Position numbers and translations under genes: made by a program
Assembly: GCA_030248135.1 (NCBI GenBank)
Contig: JASANC010000913.1
Span: 1-64,000, forward strand
DNA length: 64,000 nucleotides
Direction: 5' to 3'
From: Theristus sp. LFF4_11
Taxonomy: Eukaryota; Nematoda; Chromadorea; Monhysterida; Xyalidae
The notes under the pieces: generated by a model
Told to the model about the DNA's origin: nothing
Databases searched by the model: none
Seen by the model: the letters and a program-made list of their open reading frames with translations, nothing else
Shown here: positions 13,527 to 25,400 of the stretch, piece by piece
How the letters are laid out: every line of letters starts with the position of its first letter
Numbering within the stretch: position 1 is the first letter of the stretch

Positions 13527-16265
13527 TCAATAGCAAAGACTGGCAGCGGAAAAATAGTCACGATTGAAGCGGTCAGCCATGGCGCCGCGGTCGACGCTTG
13601 CCCATTCTTTAGCACCGAGTTCCCATTTCACAATATCCAGCTGTTCGCTATAATCCTTGAACATCTTGCCAATGGCGTACACCACCGTTTGCTTGTTGCG
13701 ATTGACGTTGTTGGACTGTGCCAGTTGAATTGGACCAACCGGATTCGGCAGTGACGGCATCGCAATCCATTTGTGATAGTTAGGGTGAATCGGAACCAGG
13801 GCAATCTTGTAACATCGACCGTCCCAGTCGCCAGCGCAGATAATGGCGCTAGCAAAACTGCACAAGTTGACAAAATAAAGCCAGGAGCAAATGAGACACA
13901 GGTACATACATACAGATGAGCACCCAATTTGTATAACTTGGTTGGTTGGTATAACTGAACAGTGGCGCGTGACTAACTCACACGACTGTGCCAGCGAGCG
14001 TTCCACCGAACGGCATGTCGTCCAATTGCGTCCACTGTTTTGTTGTTGTATCGTAGACTTCTGCCGACTGCAGCCGCGGATGCGTGTCATTGGCACCTCC
14101 GAAAATGTACATTTTGCTGCCGTAAACCAATGCAACGTGATTCAGTCTGACAGAGAGAAACTTTACATTTTAGAATATATTGTTGCTGCAGTGGTGTGGC
14201 GCTACACTGAATACAACATAGACAAACGATTGAACAATGCTAACCGTCTTTTGCTCATGCTTGGCATGCTCTCGAACGTGTTCGTGTTTGTGTTCAACAC
14301 TAGGCATGTTTGTAACGGGCTTTTATCGAGTCCCCCACCGCAGATGAGTACGTTTTCGCCGACAGCAACCGCAGACGCACCACGACGCCCCTCCTGCATG
14401 TCCAGCTGGCGATCGCGACAGATGAACTCGCTTGATGTGACCTGCGCGCAATGTAGCCAGAGCTTGTACACCTGATTGCTTTGCACTGACTGCACATAAC
14501 ATGACGTCAGCGTGACGTTATTCATACCGTACAGTCGAACTCAATAAAATGTGGAATCAGCTGATTGGTCGGCCGAGAAGAGGCTGCTCAAACTCCGCAC
14601 CCTTCTTTTTTGTGGATCTGGATTCTATTGAAACGTTTTTCTTTTGAATGAGTGTGAATTTCCAGTACCCTTTTCATGCTAAAATAAACTCAAAGGGTTG
14701 GCGAACTGCGAAATTCAGATTTTTTTATTCAACAGCTCAAAATGCATTTTTTATTGACGACGACGACGTCGTCGCTTAATTTTTGCGTGGGAACTGAAAG
14801 ACAAAAGCCTGAAATGAGTGCGCTGTGTAGCCAGCTGAAGGGGGTTTGATTCCTAGCTGACCGATCGACATGCGTCCGCAATTAAAAAAAATGCGTTCCG
14901 ACTTCGCGGACGACGACGACACGATGACGGCTTTGCTTTCCTTTCCATCCTTCATTCCCACCGTTTACTGAAACTTGTTTACTTCATTCCCACCTTCATT
15001 GGTAAGCTGCTGTGTTCATTTACTTGGTGCACGCAGCAAACCATGCACAGTGCACTCCTTTCCGGCTTTTGTCTTTCAGTTCACACGCAAAAATTAAGCG
15101 ACGACGTCGTCGTCGTCATCTAACAAAAAATACATTTTGAGCTGTTGATTTAAAGAAATTCTGAATTTTGCAGTCTCTAACATTTTCAGTTTATTTTTAG
15201 CGTGAAAAGGGTGCTGGAAATTCACACTCATTCAAAAGAAACACGTTTCAATTGAATCCAGATCCACGAAAAAAAGAAGGGTGCGGAGTGTGAGCAGACT
15301 CCCCTCGGCCCACCAATCAGCTGATTCCACATTTTATTGAGTTCGACTGTAAATTCTTACATATAAGACCTCTCTGTTTATAAGGTCCCCCCGCCCAAAG
15401 TGGGGGAATGTCACACGGCGAGAAACCAAAAAATTGAAATTTTTGATTTGAACAAAATCCCACTCCCATTAATAAGCTCGAACTTTGTGAGGTCTTTTTG
15501 TTTTGCTTCGTTTTTTGCTGCGGAAACCGTTGGAGACGTTGGTGAAACCACAAAGTTTGAAACATTGACTTTTCAGCCAAAAAAGTGCTGAAAAGTTATT
15601 TTGAATTTTAGGGCGAAGTCGTTGAAAACGATCGATCTAAAAGGAACGTCATCGTCGTCGCATTTTATTATAGTTACAATGCCACAGAGAAATGGGCATA
15701 AACAATGGACAATTATTTAAACAGCGAAACCGCAACTTATGAGCACTAAAAAGGGAAGCACAACAACGACCACGGCGACAACAACAACGACATCGTCGTA
15801 CGAGTTTTTACTGAAAAACGACGAACTCTTTCGTCCGTTCCTAAATCTTTTTATAAAACCTCCTCCTGCTTATGGGTGTGTCAAATAAAATTGTATTTTT
15901 TTAATTTTCGAATTTTTAAGGGCGCGTTATATGCAGGACTTCACGGTATATGGTTGGTTTTCGTTTGTGCCCGATGAAATAAGAGAAATGTCGCCTCATT
16001 TTAGCTGCTCCACTGTACAATGTACCTCACAATCATCAATGTAGTTGCTGCCGACTTGTCTGTTGCCGCGGTCCCAACCGCCAACGACATAAATACGCTG
16101 CTGTCGCGTTTTCCCTTCCACCTTTTCCACTCGTGCTGTCGCAGTCGCAGCGCGTGCAACAAAATTTTTCACCTGGTCATTGAAATTTGTCTCACAGCAA
16201 TATCTAACATGTGCATGCGCAAATGGAGTGGGCCAGAAATAGTTGGTCACCTTTTGATGGCCCAC
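13527..16265 (-). CDS. Kelch-repeat protein, N-terminus uncertain
   Basis: Exons 16026-(up to 16265), 14245-14489, 13982-14146 and 13527-13857 join in phase and end in TGA. Kelch blades are visible: RIYVVGGWDRGN in the first exon, NVLICGGG..., then MYIFGGAND followed by a typical Trp-containing KQWTQLDDMP strand, and a last degenerate blade AIICAGDWDGRC. At least 247 residues precede the stop in the three downstream exons. No BTB or BACK domain was found upstream before the next gene (which ends at 16747). Either the N-terminal exons are short and unrecognised, or the gene is a truncated kelch copy. The 1.5-kb intron between 14490 and 16025 holds two transposons end to end. The role is unknown; kelch propellers usually mediate protein binding, often in ubiquitin ligase adaptors. 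Confidence 0.7.
14530..15351. mobile_element. Fold-back MITE, family A, copy 2
   Basis: The termini CAGTCGAACTCAATAAAATG and CATTTTATTGAGTTCGACTG are perfect inverted repeats flanked by TA. The arms are longer than in the copy at 700-1319: the block around CTTAATTTTTGCGTG plus a GACAAAAGCCTGAAA segment on the left pairs with its complement near 15050-15110. Unique sequence lies only in the loop (about 14830-15000). The element sits in the kelch intron and directly abuts a family B element. Confidence 0.85.
15345..15953. mobile_element. MITE family B, long form, copy 1
   Basis: The left end reads ACATATAAGACC... with a diagnostic block GTCACACGGCGAGAAACC; the right end reads ATGCAGGACTTCACGGTA, the inverse of the family terminus TACCGTAAAGTCTTGCA. 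The interior has a (GAC/GTC)-rich stretch and TTATGAGCACTAAAA, both shared with the element at 42803-43350. It appears to have inserted at, or next to, the right TA of the family A element. Confidence 0.65.
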
Positions 16266-16746
16266 AGCTGTTTAACCGCTTCATCAATTAAGTTGATATT
16301 TGAAATTCACATATCGCGTTTTTTATTAGTTGTAGCATGATTTATATGAAAAGTAAGCTGCATAACAATCGCGGATGTGTGAGTTCAGTTGAGTACCAAT
16401 CCAAAGTCGCGTACTTATAACCCATGAGACAAACAATTATCACTACAGAAACAGGTTGTGGTTAAAAGACACAAAAATGCCTTTGTTAAGCAGCACGCTA
16501 CCAGCCGCGTTGAAGAGTTTTAACTAAGCAATCAAAATGTGACTCACTACTTCTGACCCTTGCTGTGTAATTTGCTTTTTCGAACGTGTCGGACCAGAAT
16601 GAAGTCATTAGCTTTAACAGCTTTAACGTTTCGCCAAGCACAGGCAACAGAGATTTTTTTGTTTGGTTTGCCCCTTCACATATTTTTCACGTGAAAGGCC
16701 AAACCTAAAAATTCAGGTTCGGGTTGCTGTGCATCGCAAGCGCATG

Positions 16747-18608
16747 TTAGAGCACAAGACATAACTTCGATACGGTTGAGTAAATGTGCCATACTTTTAA
16801 AGGCCGCGTTCGTTGTGGTGCGCTGGGATAGACCAATTCAACGGCTGGTTCGTTTTGAGAGATGACAACGACTGGCTTGTCGGGGCACTGCGTTGACGAA
16901 CATATTTCCTCACCCATTGATTGACACTCGCTTTGAATGCTGCACTTTGGCTCGTAGATTTTGCTCGACTTACTCAGGCACTCCGATTCATATCTTTTTG
17001 CTTCCGGGCATCTGTGAAGATGTCAAAAATTATGAAGGATTATTCGTATCGTCGGTTATCGTTGACTTCAAACCAAATCTTTGAATTTACATAAACAATC
17101 GATTTATACGCAGCAAGTCACACGAAGAAAAGCCTTTTCTTTGACCGATGAACTCTTGAGTGGTGGCGTTCTTCATCTGTACTGTTAAGTCTTGACCGTT
17201 TTTCACCTAAAACAACCGTTTAACAACCACTTTCCTCTGATGGCTTGCTGACTTGAGTAAATATATTCAAGTTTTAATCGATAGATTTACTTTTGCAAAC
17301 TGGTATGGACCAAAGTGCATGACGCTGTGCGGATCGTAAGAAATGTTTTGTGTTCGCGTTTCTGGCACAAGCAGTCGCAGCTCCAATGATCGCTTATATT
17401 GCTCCTGTATTGTTCAAATCTTGATCGAGGTTTTTCAAGAGTTTTTACCAGAAAGGAAAGTCAAATGTGATCGATTGTCTATTTGTGAAGGGAGGTGAAC
17501 GTTTGAGTCTCTGTTCCGGTTGCTTCGATAACGGTGTTCCATATTGTGACCATAAGTCGCAATGTATACCTTGCAGTTCTCCAGCCAAATGTCCACGTAT
17601 TGTTCACGGTCATGGCGCGACGTTTCGTGGTAGAAGCCAAGCATATGCATGAACTGATGTACCACGTGACCAATCTCGGCAAACGCTGTGCTAGAAAACA
17701 AATCATCTCGAACAATATGAAAACAACCCAATTATTATTTTGTGTTCCTGACCCTGGAATATTCATCTCTTGCGGGCCATTTTCTTTCAGGTCCTTTTTT
17801 CGTCCAATTGGTGAGTTACCGCAACCGTCGACTTTCTTGATAATGACGTAATCCTTATCACGCGGTTGTCCTTTGATCTCGTCCAGTTGTACGCAAGTCC
17901 ATTCTTTCAGAGACTCGACTACACCACGGATACACTGGCGTTCGTGCGAAGTGAATGCAGCTACAATGCTTGCAGCAATGGTAGAAAACCTTTTTTGTGT
18001 TCATGGACTACTACATGTACCTCTGCAAAAACTAGAAAAATAAAAAAAATAAATGTTGTAACTTTGACAATAGCATACCGTCAATTTTAAACTTGATGGT
18101 ATCGCGTTGTCTCCACTGAATTGATGGATCAACAGGAACACCAAGACAAACAATGTCAGGTGGACACGGGTTGCATCTAGCGTTGGCCGGGCAGTCGAAC
18201 CGCACCTCCTTGTTGTGCCGCTCGAGTTCGGTGACGTTCACACCGGTGATGTCGCCTGCGAGTCAGGCATTCAGTGGTTAATCCAAGGAAATTTTTGTGA
18301 CCACCAGAAGAACTTCACCAAACAACCTTCGATAATGTGTGTGTTCGCCCAAGCAGCTTCTTCCACTGCATACTGAAAAAAATAGCAAGAAATACGGGAA
18401 AAAATAGCATGAAATACGGAACGAACGGTTTTTTACAAATTCTATGTATTATCATTTTTTTTAGATTCTGCGACTCCATGCGCGCATTCAGTCGCGGGAC
18501 CAAAATAAAAGATCATAGTTGAAAAAACAACAATTCTTTTCTTACATTTATAGCCGTAACCGATCCGAGCAGAGAACATACAGTCGCAAGAAGAAGTTTG
18601 GTCGTCAT
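16747..18608 (-). CDS. Astacin-family protein lacking catalytic residues (probable pseudoprotease)
   Basis: Eight exons (18546-18608, 18327-18372, 18079-18255, 17753-17960, 17570-17690, 17291-17404, 17091-17206, 16747-17011) give 369 residues. A signal peptide (1-19) is followed by a propeptide containing EGDI at 36-39, the aspartate-switch motif of astacins. The domain has FKID, the ERQ...L helix and TCVQL, the zinc motif HQFMHMLGFYHE at 176-187 and the Met-turn SVMHF at 232-236. All three zinc histidines are present, but the general-base Glu is Gln177 and the Met-turn Tyr is Phe236. A Cys normally just before the zinc helix is also missing. After FIGQRKGF...INRLF follows a tail with six Cys. 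The fold is probably kept and secreted; hydrolysis is probably lost (inference from known astacin chemistry). Confidence 0.85.
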
Positions 18609-19410
18609 TTTATAGGTATTTCGATTAAACAAAAAGGTTGCTTAAAAGAATTGTTTAAAAACTGTTTTCAACCAAGAAAACTGCGAAATAAAGGTAACGG
18701 ACAAAAACTACACTGTCTACAATGTTTTACCAGTTGAAAAAAAACAAGTTTCAAAAATTAATGTGTCGAAATAAACGTGTGTTATATATTTTCACAGTGA
18801 TGACTTCTTTGCTGACAAACTCGCCGATTTGGCTAAAAATATGCTGATTACTGGTGATTGGAAAACATCAAGCATTGACGTACAAGGAAAACCGTTTCTT
18901 GCCCAGAAAAGTGTATGCATTCAGTCGCCAACATAATTTTATTTCTCCTTTTAAAGTTTCATAAATTTACAAAACACAATGAACAACTCGATGTTACAAA
19001 TTATTTTTTTCACATCTGCAATCAGAAAGCACTGGATAACTTTTTTGAAAAATCGTCACGGTTTTATTAGCACATAAAATAAAGCAAATTGTAGTCGAAA
19101 TACTGTTCGAAAACTTCTGCACCTTCAATGCACATGTGCAAAGCCAAAAACTACAAAAAATATGCTCGAATGGAATTTTGTTTGGAAGGATATGAACAAA
19201 TTAACCGGCAGTGATTTATGGATCAACAGCAAGACAGCAAACAGGGTGTGCAAAAACCATAGCAAAAGTAAACGGCTCGCACGGCCGACTAGTTGCACGT
19301 AAAGTCTTGAAATTTGAAACACACTTTTGTTATGTTTTTTGGCACACTGTGTAGATTGCTCAAGCGGGCCTAAGTTGCACTCGACAGATACAGTATTGCA
19401 TCAATATGAG

Positions 19411-22400
19411 TCAGTGAGTAGATCGCATTGTGTGCACTGCGCCCGGATGATGAGGGGGCATGATCACAGCTGGCGGCAAACCTCGGTGTACCTGAATGTG
19501 CTGAATGGGCAACACCCCACCGATGCCAGGAGGTCGTGCCTTCATGCGACGACTGCGCGACTTCTTGCGAACGACAGCCTGCAGGACAAAAACATTCATC
19601 TAATTTTTATAGGTGATTTTAGCCGAAGTTATCTGAAAAATAGCTGATCCACAACTACAGGTGTATGTGTGTATTTTTTTCAAAATGTGTCTCACTGAAA
19701 TTACGTCATGTGCCGCCAAACCTACGCTTGCCGTTCACAGCAAATTAGACTTTCCGTTTAGCCGATTTCTTCTCGTAAACAAATAGTGAATGTCGAATCA
19801 GTCACAGCAAACTGACACTTTAGTGCCTGTACTTTGACAAACGTGCGTTTTTAAAGCAAATGACGTCATTTTAGTCCGGCACGTTTGAATAAATCCACAA
19901 TACACTGATGATTCGTGTCAGTCAACCTGCAGCACCGGTGAATCATCGGGGCTGCTTCCCCGCAGATCAGTGTGGTTCGTGGTTGCGTGACTGACTGCCG
20001 TTGAGCGTGTGCTTGCCGCGCTGTTACTGCCGGGGCTTGTTGAGCGCTCCTCAGCTCCAATGGCGCCGTTGTTGTTTTGCTCATACTCAGCCATGATGTC
20101 TGTAACATTTCGCAGCTGACGCTTGCTAGCTAACTAACAACTAACTGTTAAAAATAACTATTGATTGATATCAGATATACAATATAATCAATCAAGAACG
20201 ATTGCTTGCTCGTGGCCTTGGTGATAGCGCGTTACACTCTTGTCTGAGCGTTCAGGGAATCGAGCGAACTTCGCCGAGGGCGGCGTTCTGCACGCTTTTC
20301 TGGGTTAGCCCTGGCTAACAACATCGCCTAAATTAATGTTCGTTCGTTCCGCTAAATGTAGTGAAGGCAAACGAACCTTTGTCGTAGAAATCAAATGTTG
20401 CGTTGTACAGCATCGATGGTTTGTCAATGTTGTCGTCGTTGTCAGACTCGTTCAACTTATATCCGGACGGAAACTCGACCAAAACCGGCTCGTAGACCAA
20501 CAGAATGTAGACTTTCGGGCCAAACATGAAACAGAGCACCGTCGTGGCGCAGCAGATCAATTCGACCGCAATCGCGACGTCGCCGAGTTCCTGTGGCAGG
20601 GCGAGCACGGCGGCCAGCCAGGCGAACCACATTGGCACACACAGAAGTGCGGTGACGAGCAGCCTGAAGAGTTTTTGAACAGTAAATGATGAGTGTCTGA
20701 CTCTGAGCATGCCACCACAGCTCATTATTCCAGTTTTCCAGTTGTGTTCACTATTCGCAACAACGGACCATCTCGTTTCTTTGTAGTTGCGTTTCACGTT
20801 GCGATTGAGCACCGACACGAACAACACCAACGCAAGCAGCACGCACACGTAGCCTTGCGCGAACACGAAGTCGCTCGACTTCCATGCACAGCGCGCAACT
20901 GAAACATGATCGGTTCAGTTTGAGTGAAAAAAATAGCATCATCTTCGAGAATTTTAAAGCGATAGAAAAAAAACTGGACCTTCGTCGTCGTAGACGCTGC
21001 TCTGTATGCCGAGAATCCATTGCAGGTTCAGGGCCACTTGCACGGCCACGATGAAGGTCAACAGCAGCCAGTAGTTCCAGTAGCTGATGTGAGGCCCGTT
21101 GACGCCGAGTGTTTCGCGGTTCCGCAGTTGGGTCGCTTTGGCGATCATTACGCCTGTTTGTAGTTTGTAAGGATCACTCGGCTCATGACAGATTTCCAGC
21201 ACAAGTCTCGGCCGTTTTTGAATCCGAATGTATTTGGCTCACCAAAACACAAGGCGTAGGAGAGCGTGTGACAGATCCACCGTAATCTACAGATACACGG
21301 TGTCGCGTCAATTACGAATAAATAGGCGGTGACGTACAGAAGAATGACGCTGACGAGCAGACATATGCCGAGGCTTTGGTTGCCCTTCACGACGCGCATG
21401 TACCTGTGCAGCAGTTGCAGTTCGAAAACAATCGTTTCGATTCGGTTTTACGGAAACGGGTGGCGACCATTTTTTTGTTCAAAAAGTAAAGGTTAACTAA
21501 AGTGAAAAACAGAAGAGCTCACAATTTCACACAAACGAGCACTAAAACAGCGAGCGCCAATAACAGCAGCAGCGAAATGACGACCACAAAAACGTAAGCC
21601 AATGTTCGCGACGGCCAACTGTCCATGGTCAACGTTGATGTTGGTTGCTGTTTCGTGACGTAGTCCAAGTTGTTTAGGCGATTCCCTGTTGACTGGTCTG
21701 CAACTTTCTTATTGAGCAAGTCAAAATTTTCGAGTTTTGGTGCTGTTCGTCGAACACTCGGCACTGCAGAAGGATTCGGCAGTTGATTTGTCTGAAAAAC
21801 AATGTTCAAAAGGAAATTTTCATGTCATGTTAAAAGTGTAATTCAATTTCAAACTTTTTGACATGAAAACTGCTGCGACCAAAAGCCGACACAAAAATCA
21901 AGAACCGACTAACCCAAACATGGTCTCATACCTGTAACGGTTTCAAGAAAAAGTCTGCCTCTAAGCTGCATCGGCACAGTGGTGGTTGACAAGTTGATTT
22001 CGGGGGCTGACTGTTGCTCAACTGGCGTCCATTGTGGTCGTACGACAAAAATTCGTGAAAGAAATGAAACGATGCCGATTGGCGCGCAGTGTAGTTGGCG
22101 ATCTAAAAACAGTAGTTTTATAGAAATGTTTTGTTTTACTTTTTGATGTTGGTTTTCAATGCAAAGAAAACAATTCGGGAAAACGTTGGAAACATTTTAT
22201 ATGCTGGTGTTGAACGGTAAGAATTCCTAATGTGACGGAGAACTGAAAGGTGTGCTGACATCGTTGTCTTCATCTTGTAGGAAAACTACCAATGAACAAG
22301 GCGAAACTTAAATAAAACCTACAGCAAACGTGAAAGACAGACCGATTATAACAATCGACGTGTTTTTTTCTCAGCAAAACATTCAATAGAAAGATGCGCG

Positions 22401-25400
22401 TGAAATCCACTTGACACTTTATTGTTCGACTAAGAAAACAATTTTTTAACAACAGATAAACACCTTCAGTTATCTTCGTTAGAATACAATGTAAAAATAA
22501 AACTGGATTATTTTAAAGTTGTTGAAAATAAGACCGATGTTAGATCTTAGAGTTTATGCCCAATCTTTAGAAGCATACATTCGCCCATATTTCTTTCATA
22601 CCTGACTAATGCGTGAAGCAGACCTGAAAATTTGTCTTATTCACATAAAAGCAAAACGGAAATAAATTGTATCCTATTTACTGTAAAGTCTTGCATCTTC
22701 TACTTATAAGGCCCCCACCCAAAAGTGGGCGGAGTGTCACACGGCGGGAAAACAGAAAATTCAAAATTTTGACTTGTTCTAAATCCCACCCCGTTCATAA
22801 GGCCCGGATTTTCTAATCTTTGCTTTATATAAAGACCTCCTCCCACTTAATATAAGGTTGTCACAACTTTTTCAGAAATTTTTGATTTTCAAATTTATGT
22901 AAGGAGACTTTTTTGCAAGACTTTACGGTGGATGGATTGCCGAACTGACACCACATTCGTAAGAAGTGAAATGTAAAATTTTGCTGAATCAGACCTTTTC
23001 CAAGTGTACATCTAAAGTGGCAAAAGTCGATAAAATATAGCTCAGGATAAAATACAGTTCAGATAAGTGTAAAAAGTGACCATTAGCAAAAAATATACAA
23101 ACATAGTGTACATATACAAAAGGATTTTTTCAAAAGCAATTTGTGAATAGATTGCTAGCAGTCGAAGGAACGACATCTGCATTTTATGTAATCAACAAAA
23201 CAACGCTGTTTGCACGTGTGAATTAAAAAACACATTAGAGGTGTGTACATATTTCTTGACATGCAGCGCCCGAATAATATATCTGCAAAATTCGCTGATT
23301 TATTGGACTTGAACGTGCGTTGTTTTTTAACATCAAACAAAGGCGATTTTCCGGTCACTTGCAAGAACAACAAATCATAGTTTTGAAAATATTTTTATGT
23401 ATCGTGAGGACGGCATTGCGAAACTGTCATATTTTGTAATCACACTGATCATCAAAAATGGACATGAAGGAAAACTTCTGAGTTCCTAGGTTATGTATGA
23501 TAAAAACGCTTTCTTTTCAGTCGGTACCAGCATTTTTATAGTTAGGAACTTTTTTCGCGTCTGCACGAAAACTGGGCATATTTGTTGATTATGCAAAGTT
23601 GAGCATGCACAAAAAGATACAACATGTAAAAATACGGAAATCCCAAGGTGCATTCGATGTTTACCACTTGACAGTGCAGAATATGTAGGGCACTCATAAT
23701 GTTTGACAAGAAACAACATAACATTGTACATGCGTACAAATTATGTTACACCAGGGACTATATAACTTTTCGCATGTTGCGCCGCTGCATCGGACGAGAA
23801 TAGATTGGCAAATGAGATTAAGTTAGGATGAATTATACATGTAGTTTGAAGAATAATATGCAAAACGGTCCCAACGGTAACAGTGTTTTTGTTTCTTGAA
23901 CAGAATTTGAGTGTAACACAGTTTTTTTAGCAATTTTTAACAAACTGAACCGAACGTAACGGTGAGTGGGACGCATTTGAGGCAGAACTTAGTGGAGTTG
24001 TAGATCAAAATGTTAAAAAGGATCTCAATCTACATGGATTTTTTGTTAAAAAGTTCCAAAAGATTGCCAACATTGCCAAAAGAAAGACACTTTTCGCAAG
24101 AAATTCACCGAAAAACTGTTTGCATTAGTGAGCAGTTTCAAAAACTGAGAATTATATAATCAGATAAGACAAAACTTCTGCGTGCTTTGCAAGTTTTACA
24201 AATACTGCGAATCATTTTGAAAAATAAACGCGAACACAAAGGAGAGAGGGAAAAACTTCGGAAAAAAATTCGTGACCATAATTAGAACGAAATGTTGTTA
24301 CATTCACGTTAGACACACAGTCATGATTTTGCCTGGAAAGATAACGTGATGTAATGACATTTTCTGGCAAAAATTTCTCACTGCGCTGTTTCATTAAAGT
24401 TGAACATGAATTTAAGCAGCGAACCTTGACGAAGTCGGCGCCGTGCTTAAAGTTGGCCGTGGTAGTATCCGGTCGATACTGCCACAACTCAAACACGGTC
24501 TGTCGCTTCACAGTCGCGAGCGTTTTACGGATCTCATTGCGTCCATCCCGTTGAAAGGCCGCACAAAATGGCCTTGGTGCGTCCGGACACAGTTTGCGGT
24601 TGGCGCCGTCGACGGCAAACACAAGCGACTCTAACGTCTCAATGAAGTAGCCGATTGTTGACAAACTTCCGTAGTCGTCCAACGTCAGTCGTTCTCGTCC
24701 ACTACATAACTTTCCGCCGAAATACAACTGTCGCTCCGGTTTTAAAGCACAGTGAAAGTAGCGCTCGTGGAAATCGGAGAACCAAGGCTCCGGGAGGTTT
24801 GCAGGGCTGATGTTCTCAAGCCACGTGTGAAAGTCGGCCCTGTGCAGCGCCTGTGGCTGCATCGACAGTGCTCCATACATCAGACGGTGGTGCGACGAGT
24901 CGACGGCGAATCTGCAAAAGTCACAATAAAAGCGCTGATTTTGTTAATACATTAGCTCAAAACTTTCGTTTCCTGTATTCATTTTCCATAATTTGTCGGA
25001 AACGTTTGTGTTTTCTTCTGTTCCTATGCCCTCACCGTCGCCAGTCGTGCGCGGCCGCACCAATGAGCACCTTTGCAGCGGTCGGCGGGATCTGATACGC
25101 CGCTAACGCGGTGTCCTCCGGCGCCGTGAACATCAGCAGCACGTCGGTCGACATCTGCTCCGCCAGATTGTACGTCTCGTTCGCACGGATCCAGATCACC
25201 TCGGCCACGCAGACGCCGATGGTCGGCGCGAGTCGCTCAAACTCGTGAAAACTGGCGCGCGCCTCCGGACTCGACGTCGACACCAACGCGGACACCCACG
25301 TCCAGCGGTAGTGCTGCAGCAGCTTCGCGATCGCTCGCGACTCTGCGCGAAAACTCGGCGCCAGACTGAACTCCGGTTGCGCTTCTGTGCGATCGATGTG

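Noticed and set aside
17291..17690. Ordinary active astacin protease
   Set aside because: The codons read CAG for the catalytic Glu and TTT for the Met-turn Tyr on direct reading of the strand.
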